The notes under the pieces were generated by a model. That model made no database searches and was not told where the DNA came from. It saw nothing but the letters and a program-made list of their open reading frames with translations. 64,000 nt of DNA, from positions 3,625,918 to 3,689,917 of the forward strand of contig NW_006498527.1 in assembly GCF_000471905.2 (NCBI RefSeq). The letters run 5' to 3'. The DNA comes from Amborella trichopoda. Lineage: Eukaryota; Streptophyta; Magnoliopsida; Amborellales; Amborellaceae. Positions 57,501 to 64,000 of this stretch are shown one piece after another; position 1 is the first letter of the stretch, and every line of letters begins with the position of its first letter. The position numbers were made by a program, and so were the translations under genes.

Positions 57501-60500
57501 AGTTCTTTAGTTAGTAGAGGCTGCCTACCTGAAGAATACATGTGGCTCTTAATAATAAGTTATTTCGTCTCTCTGTGGTTTTTATCAGGCCATCCCCGAA
57601 TCATCCATAGAGATATTAAGTCGGCAAACATACTATTGGATAATTCTTTTGAAGCTCAGGCATGTATATTTATGCTATTTTTTCCTCTTGAATTGACTTT
57701 ATTTACTTGGCCAATGAAAAGGAATTCCATTTTTTTTGTTTCTCTTACTCCACTAAAAAGTTGTGCTCATTGTTTAAGATTTTAACCAAGGATAGAAATA
57801 AAAGTAGAGCTAATAGATGGCATCCGAATGACATCAATTAACACATTTTAATTTTATAATTTTCCTTTCTGTTTGTGGTTTTTGGTATAGAAAAATGTTC
57901 CATTTTCCTTCCTGAAATCTGATTTGACTATTCAACATAATCTGCTCGAATTTTTAACTTCTGGTAAATTTCCTCATTCCGTTGAAATTTTTTGGAACAA
58001 AATTTGGCCCAATTTTCTGGTAGAAACGACTTTGAAATCCAATGCGTCAACCCTAGTAGGTTTCTCTTTTTGGTGGGTGAACTGAATTGACCATAGTGCT
58101 ACAGCCCTCACTTCTAACAACTGAACCAAACGAACAAACTCTCCTGAAGCCTTTTATAATGACTAGGCTTCATGCTCTTTCTTATGAAAAGAACTTGTTA
58201 TTTTACTTCACTGAATATGTGTACCCTTATTTTTTGATATGTGTTGCAGGTTGCAGATTTCGGGCTTGCAAAGTTAACCAATGATACTTACACTCATGTA
58301 TCAACTCGTGTTATGGGGACATTTGGGTAGGTTTTTTGCCTTATATGACTTAGTTTCATCTTTAAGTTGGCCATCCTGGGTCTATGTAGCTCGTACCAAC
58401 TGACCTGTGGTGTGGATTAAATTTTTAGCTATTATTATTATTATTTTTTAATAACTAAAGGATGTGCATGGATGAAATGGTCACACACTCAACAAATTCA
58501 GTTCCATTGATATACCTGGTGTACACCGTCTGTGTGTGGTATATATATGGTACACATCCAGATCATCCTCTCTCAGTGCTTGACAATGGTTGGTGGAGAT
58601 TAAGCAATTCCTGTTTGGTGTTCTTCATCAGGTACTGAGGTTAATCTCCACCACCCATTATTGAAAAAGAACTGTGGTGTCCTAGCTGTGTAATGTAAAA
58701 CATTAACAGTCTAATTATGGTATTCTTTCACTTCAAAAGAAATCCTTAAAAGCCTTTTCTGTAAAATTAAAGATCAGTTCAAGTTTTCAGTCTTATACTA
58801 GGATTCCTGCTTTTCAGATATATGGCACCGGAATATGCATCCAGTGGCAAGTTGACTGACAGGTCCGATGTCTTCTCTTTTGGGGTTGTGCTTTTGGAGC
58901 TTATAACTGGTCGAAAACCTGTTGACACATCTCAACCTCTTGGAGATGAGAGTTTAGTAGAATGGGTAAGCAGTAGCTGAGAAAGTTTGAACTTTGCAGT
59001 CCCTGGCCTTCTTTGTGCTCTGCAATATAACAATAACTAGCCTTTTACTTGTGCATGCATTTTGGGTTGTTGTTTACTTGATTTCAATCTAAACTGGTAG
59101 AGTAAGTACAAGTGGCATTTTACAATGGTTAGATCTATGATATTTAAAAGATTTTTAATGTCAATAGTACGACTATGCCATATATGTCCTTCCAACATAA
59201 AACATTCAAATTATTTATCTTGTATCAAAGTAACGTTGCAGCGGCTATTATGTGCAACAAATTTAGGTTCTGCATTGATGTTTGTGTATCGCAATATGAA
59301 ATTAGAGCTGCAACGAATGTGTGCAAGAAAGTTGTATATGGTTGTTTTTATTGTTAGAACATCTTCCCGTCCCAACGGAACTCCTGTAACTGTGGAAAGG
59401 AAAACCTCATAATTTTCATGTTTAGTTTGGGTAGCTATTCTTTTGGAGCTGTGCATTTCTTTGTATGCACCCCATTTTAGTTGATTATATCATTCTCTAT
59501 GATTTCTTTGAGTAACTTCCAATGATGATTAATAGTACAATGCCAGAAAACCATAACAGTTGTACTATTATGACCAGGGATGGTATCTCTATACTCAAAC
59601 CCACCCTACAAAACCCATTTTGGGCTTGTGATCAGCCCCATTGTTGACTCTTGAATGAGATCTCTGGATAGCTGAAAACTCCTCGATGTCTCTTTTAACA
59701 TGTATTCAAGTCTCTTTGTTGGTGTTCTTTATTTGGTAACTCGTTTTCTAGTGCATGATCTGTTGGTTCCTGAATATGTTGGTGATTCAGATATGTTTAC
59801 ACTTGTGACTGTAAACTCTGTAGGCTCGACCGCTGCTGAGCCAGGCTATTGACACTGGAAATTTTGAAGAGTTGGCTGACCCCAGGCTTGAGCAAAACTT
59901 TGTGGGAAGTAATATGTTTCGCATGATTGAGGCCGCTGCTGCTTGTGTTCGCCATTCGGCTCCAAAACGGCCTCGCATGGCTCAGGTAAGCTTTGGATCT
60001 CTCTCTATCTCTCTACACATGCACACACACTGGAGACGTATATGGTGATACCATGTAGGATTTACCATACTAAGTGTTCGTCATAACATCTTAACTGTCC
60101 ATTTGCAATATTTGATGGTTATAAATGATAGTGCCTTTCTTGGCTTCGACAATGGCAAACCATAGGTTACTCGCCTGGGTGATCACTATTGTCTATAAAT
60201 CTCTATTTTGGAAACATGCAGTGTAAGATACCATATACCTCACATTTGATAGCATATCCTGTCCCTCTTTCGCTTTGTCCTTGTGTGTGTGTGTGTGTGT
60301 GTGTCTTTCATTAATTACAAGCAGCAGTCAATCCTTTTGGTGGTAATATTTCACTGTATTTGAAATTTTCTATTTCTGTAACCGGTCATTAAATATGGAG
60401 AACCCCCTATATTTATTTTATTATTATGTGTATATTTGGAGGATTTCTATCGGTAATAAGTGATTTAAGAAGGAAAAGATCAAAAACACTCAAATACCAG

Positions 60501-62187
60501 TGCATGATGAGTCCTCCCTTACGATGATGCCCTTGTCAAAGTAAATAGACCTATTAACTTTTCCTGTGCGCCTTCTCTCTAATTAGAATCAATAAAGAAG
60601 ACTATTCCTACCTCCCCAAATAAGAATAAAAAGACACCATCACTTAACTGCAAATTGTCGAATACCTCTTCTCGAAGCTGAAATTCTCTGCAAATTACCA
60701 AACCTCCCCTTGATGGAGAGGAGAAAATAAACTGAGGAGAAAATGTACTTAGTGATGAAAGCAGTTCATATGCATATTACCAAACAAATATCAAGGGGGT
60801 TGAAACCCTTTATAAAATCCTCTCAAGGGGTTATAACATCTCAATTAATATTGGAAGATTAATTTTGAATTTTATTTCACTCAAGTACTTCAAAAGTTAC
60901 CCATAGTACCTCTATTCATGTCTGGGAATCCTAAACAAGCATAGGCATTTCAGTAATTTAAATCATCTAAGAGGCCCCATTCATATGACATGAATACCCC
61001 TGCTTGTTCATGGTGAGTTAAATTGCCGAAATCACCTTGCTTTTCCATGTTTCTCAACCAATAGGGACAATTTGGGAATTTGAGAAGTTTTTTAGGAGGT
61101 ACTTAAGTGAAATGGAAATAAAAAAGTAAACCCGCTAATGTTAATTGAGATCTTTGGCTCCTTCAATAATTTGTAAGGGGCTTTAACACCTTAGATGATA
61201 TTTCCTCATCTATTCAATAAAGTGAATAGAAAATTTAAAAGTAAACCCTCTAATGTTAATTGGGATCTTTGGAACCATTTAATGATTTTGTAAGGGGTTT
61301 TGACCCCTTAAATGATATTTTCCTATATATTTAATAGAGAAAATGGATGTGACGAAGAAATTTACCTTGCTGCATTCTGAGCAGCCCATAGGAGGAGATG
61401 AGATACTAGGCACAAAGAGGAAAATTTACTCAACTGCAAACTACCAAAGCTCATACTTCATGGAAATGGGAGAAAATTCATTGAGAAAAACTACAGAACT
61501 AGTTACCAACAAATTTATTTTTCATCAAGATGAGGATATATAGGCTTTGCAGAGACCAAACTGCAAATTCCAAGGCCACCCTCTTGAAGGAGCTGAGAAA
61601 GTAGAAATAGAAAGGAGAAAATTTTCCAACTACAGATCATTAAAAATACACAGGGATTACAAAAATTTCAATTATATAAATTCCCTAAATGGTCCCTTAG
61701 AAGATACAAAAAGAGAAACACCAAAGAGGGGAAAGTTCTTTCTGAAGCACATTACCAAAATGCCCTTCATGTGGTTTTTCAGGTGGTTAGGGCACTAGAG
61801 AACGACTCAGACATATCGGACTTGACCAATGGGGTGAAGCCTGGTCAGAGCACTGTGTTCAACTCCACCCAGTACTCTGTTGATATCAACAGATTCCGTC
61901 GCATGGCCTTTGGGAGCACAGACTACAGCTCAGACTTCCCCGAAGGGTATAGTGGTGGACCCCACTCCTCGGGACATAGCGGTGGTCCCTACTCTGGCAC
62001 GCATAGCGGAGGGTCCCACTCCCGAGAGGTTGGTGGGCCCCCCACCACGAGGACCAATGCCTCGTTGAAACTAGAGGATGCCTCATCCCCTATAGGTAGT
62101 GACTACCCAAGCAGCGGGGAGTCTGAGACCAGGGCCTTGAATCACAAGAGGGACGAGAGGAGCTTTAGAACTACAAATGCAAGGTGA
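54575..62187 (+). CDS. PERK: Proline-rich receptor-like protein kinase (PERK family)
   Basis: Eight coding exons: 54575-55571, 56394-56870, 57310-57396, 57589-57659, 58250-58326, 58818-58965, 59824-59985, 61783-62187; 807 residues. Residues 1 to about 280 are Pro/Ser-rich (SPPPSPP and SPPP repeats) with no signal peptide, as is normal for PERKs. A membrane span is at 285-306 ([20 protein letters not shown]...), followed by RKRKRR. The kinase domain is about 404-675: [11 protein letters not shown] 412-422, Lys433, HRD 527-529, DFG 547-549, GTFGYMAPE 567-575. All catalytic residues are present. The tail ([14 protein letters not shown]... then [14 protein letters not shown]) is Gly/Ser-rich. The start is the first ATG in frame; relatives start likewise. 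PERKs sit in the plasma membrane and are thought to sense the cell wall. The intron after 57659 has a GC donor. Confidence 0.96.
56998..57212. repeat. R3 repeat in PERK intron
   Basis: Starts AAGTATACTGTAACCCAATG and ends GCATTGGATTGTAATATAGT, a good inverted repeat of about 20 bp. Inside are CACCATCCACCAGAACC and CATTCATTGGATGACGATGA. About 215 bp; it ends about 100 bp before an acceptor. Confidence 0.72.
58584..58663. repeat. Hairpin in PERK intron
   Basis: Left arm CAATGGTTGGTGGAGATTAAG (58584-58604) pairs with right arm TTAATCTCCACCACCCATTATTG (to 58663), with a loop of about 35 nt. It lies in the intron between 58326 and 58818. It could be a foldback remnant; a small-RNA role is only possible, not shown. 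Confidence 0.6.
60286..60304 (+). repeat. (GT)n microsatellite
   Basis: Pure GT run in the last PERK intron. Confidence 0.85.
60765..61330. repeat. R4 repeat in last PERK intron
   Basis: Left end AAATATCAAGGGGGTTGAAA; right end GGGGTTTTGACCCCTTAAATGA. The right end is doubled: AAAGTAAACCC(G/T)CTAATGTT occurs at about 61124 and 61239, period 115 bp. It holds no nested R5 element, so it shows the empty site for the copy at 47.3 kb. It lies about 450 bp before the last exon. Confidence 0.68.
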
Positions 62188-62990
62188 CACACTTGACTTG
62201 CCGGAATTTGAGATGCGCTATTTGGCAGAATCCGACACACATGGGCTTGCATGTATCGAGCATTGGGGTATAGAGTATTGGGTATGGAATGTGAAGCTCT
62301 TAGTGTCTGGCTTATTGGGGTTGTATCTGACCTCTCTGATACAAAAAAGGTTGAGGTGTTGAAAATTGATGGAGCTGCTGGAATCTTATATGCTTGTTTT
62401 CTGGTGGGTTTGTTGCCTGGAATCTAACAACACGCTTCGGGTGAGAAGAAAGGGGGCCGAAAAGCATGTATTCATTTGTTAAATCATTCCATATTTTTTG
62501 GTGTAATTTTATTTTTGTTCCAATTGGTGAGGTGCAGTTTGTAAAGGATGGGGTCCGGGATTTGTGTGATGGAGGGGTCTTTGTTCTCTTGGGGTTTTTG
62601 CTTCGTAAAAGCCAACATATTCATGTGCATTGTTGCTCTCAATCTGTACCTTGAGATTTTGGGAAGAAAATCTTTTGACCTTTGCTTTAGGGATTTTAAT
62701 ATTTTAATGGGTTTTCTTGTTCAATTTTTACAGGGAAAAAAAAAAGCGAAAGACTTCTACCCCAATTGTATTGTGCTTAAGTTCGCAAAAGAGGATGTAA
62801 GAACAACAAATACTTGGGAAGCAAAGAATTACGGGCACTTTTGGTTACTGAAAGTTGGGGATTCTTTGGAATCTCGTGCTTTACGGTGATCCAACAAAGC
62901 TTTACAAAGATTAGGTTTCATGGCTTTGCAGAGAAAGGGAAAGGGATAGAGAAGACGAGATTAGAGAGAGAAAAGATACAAAGAAAAGAC
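62188..62990 (+). other. Probable 3' region of the PERK gene
   Basis: Follows TGA 62185-62187. T-rich stretches at 62490-62520 and 62690-62730 fit a plant 3' UTR end. No coding frame here matches a family. Confidence 0.4.
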
Positions 62991-63660
62991 GCATTTAGGA
63001 AGAGAATGAAGCTAGCACACAACTTTAGAAAACAAAAAAAAAAATGAAGCTAGCACACTATTAGAGAGAGGACATATTTACAGAGAGAGAGAGAGAAAGC
63101 AGTTAAAAGAGGGCACCATGGGAGAATGAACATGGTTAGGAGTTTAAGAGGAAATAGACATGGTTAGAAAGAGAGAATGGACATGGGCATTGTTAGAGAA
63201 AGCAATTAGAAAGAAAAAGGAGCTAAGAGTGAGGTAGACATCAAAAGGCATGATTAGAAAGAGGATTTAGATAAAGCAAGATAGGCACAACTATTAGAGG
63301 GAAGATATATTTAAAGAGAGAAAAGAGCTAAGAGGGCACCATTAGAGAGAGAAGAGTTAGAGAAAGAAAGGACATGTTTAGAAAAAGGAGTTAAGAGGAA
63401 AAAGACATGGTTGAGAGAGAGAGAATGCGCAAGGGTATTGTTAGAGAGGAGTTAGAAAAGGAAGAGCATAGTTAGAGAAAGGAGTTACAAAGGAAAAGAG
63501 ATGAGTAGAAAGAGAGGATCTAGAGAGCAAAATAAGGAACAAGTAGAGAGAGAATGGATATGATTAGAGAGAGAAAAATGACATGGTTATAAAGAAAGGA
63601 GTTTAAGATTAGAAGAAAAAAAAGGAGAGAGAAAAGGCAAGAAAAAAAAGAAAAACCAAG
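62990..63660 (+). repeat. Degenerate purine-rich repeat tract
   Basis: Loose repeats of a unit like GACATGGTTAGAGAGAG with AGTTAAGAGG and GGGCACCAT. Almost all of the + strand is A or G. Units such as GGGCACCAT(G/T)... occur at about 63110 and 63335, and ATGGTTAGA many times. No fixed period could be measured by eye. Confidence 0.75.
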
Positions 63661-64000
63661 AGACGCTTCCTAAAAATTAGAATAAGCAAACTTCCATGGG
63701 GTGCTTTTTGAACCTTCGAAAGACAACGGAGTGGATTCTGTCAGCCCACGGGTTACCTGCAACAATATCAGCCAATGATCCAGATTCATTGTGGACTGAT
63801 CTGACGGTTACAATCTCATTTCGTATTTGAATTTTCATTTTTTTGTTCTACGAATCTAAATAACTTGAAATTTTAGTTGTTCATTCTTCTCATCAAGACG
63901 CACCTAATAAAAATATAAAAAAAATAATTTGTAAAATATAAATTACTTAAAATACCTCCAAAATATATTAGAGGTATTTTGGTCAATTTATATTTTATGA
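63661..64000. other. Gene-free window end
   Basis: AT-rich, with AAAATACCTCCAAAATATAT and its near inverse ATATTAGAGGTATTTTGG at about 63950-63981. Nothing else is seen. Confidence 0.4.

Noticed and set aside
59125-59456. Overlapping frames on both strands in PERK intron 6
   Set aside because: Mutual shadows with no family match, inside an intron with good borders.
61343-61782. Two + strand frames just before the last PERK exon
   Set aside because: They lie in the intron behind the R4 element, have no match, and end before the acceptor at 61781.
1-64000. CRISPR array, bacterial operon, phage or toxin system
   Set aside because: Direct repeats lack regular spacers, genes are split by introns, and no such protein is visible.

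Overview
The window is nuclear DNA from a flowering plant. The evidence is four split genes of plant-typical families with GT-AG introns (one GC-AG), long AT-rich introns, CT/GA-rich leaders, and intergenic DNA full of short terminal-inverted-repeat elements and pieces of a plant RTE-type LINE. Two runs of N (19342-20130 and 38432-39070) show a draft assembly. The species cannot be fixed from the sequence. No LTR retroelement or virus-like element, tRNA, rRNA or CRISPR array was recognised.

Layout. 1-2700: repeats, no gene. About 2.7-22.6 kb, + strand: a Ste20/GCK-type Ser/Thr kinase of the plant BLUS1-like family. It has a leader near 2.85 kb, a roughly 5 kb leader intron, 14 coding exons before the first N gap and four after it; at least one middle exon is probably lost in the gap. 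24.7-29.5 kb, - strand: an SRO-type (RCD1-like) PARP-fold protein with a C-terminal RST domain, convergent with the kinase. 29.8-39.1 kb: no gene, with many repeats including an element built around a tandem array of about 23 units. 39.2-44.8 kb, - strand: a seven-exon gene for proteasome assembly chaperone 3 (PAC3), easy to miss because every coding exon is 44-67 nt. 44.9-53.8 kb: no gene; elements nested in each other and a broken RTE LINE. 53.9-62.2 kb, + strand: a proline-rich receptor-like kinase (PERK), eight coding exons, 807 residues. 62.2-64 kb: PERK 3' region, then a degenerate purine-rich repeat tract.

The four genes are not an operon or a known pathway. BLUS1-like kinases, SRO proteins and PERKs are all tied in the literature to signalling or stress, and PAC3 to proteasome assembly, but nothing in the sequence shows that they act together.

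The repeats fall into families recognised by comparing copies within the window. R1: ends GTTTRTATAAGGTTG, core palindrome CATCTCGA-N2-TCGAGATG, about 12-13 copies. R2: ends rich in GCTTTA and GTTTT. R3: ends TACTGTAA...CCAAT, found mainly in introns. R4: ends with AAGGGGTT and AACCCCTT blocks. R5: short GGGCC/GGCCC-rich elements. R6: ends with TTTTAAA. No new defence, toxin or mobile-gene system was seen. The most unusual items are the R1 family, the array-bearing R6 element, the nested R4/R5 insertion with its empty site in the same window, and the H-Y-R triad of the SRO protein.
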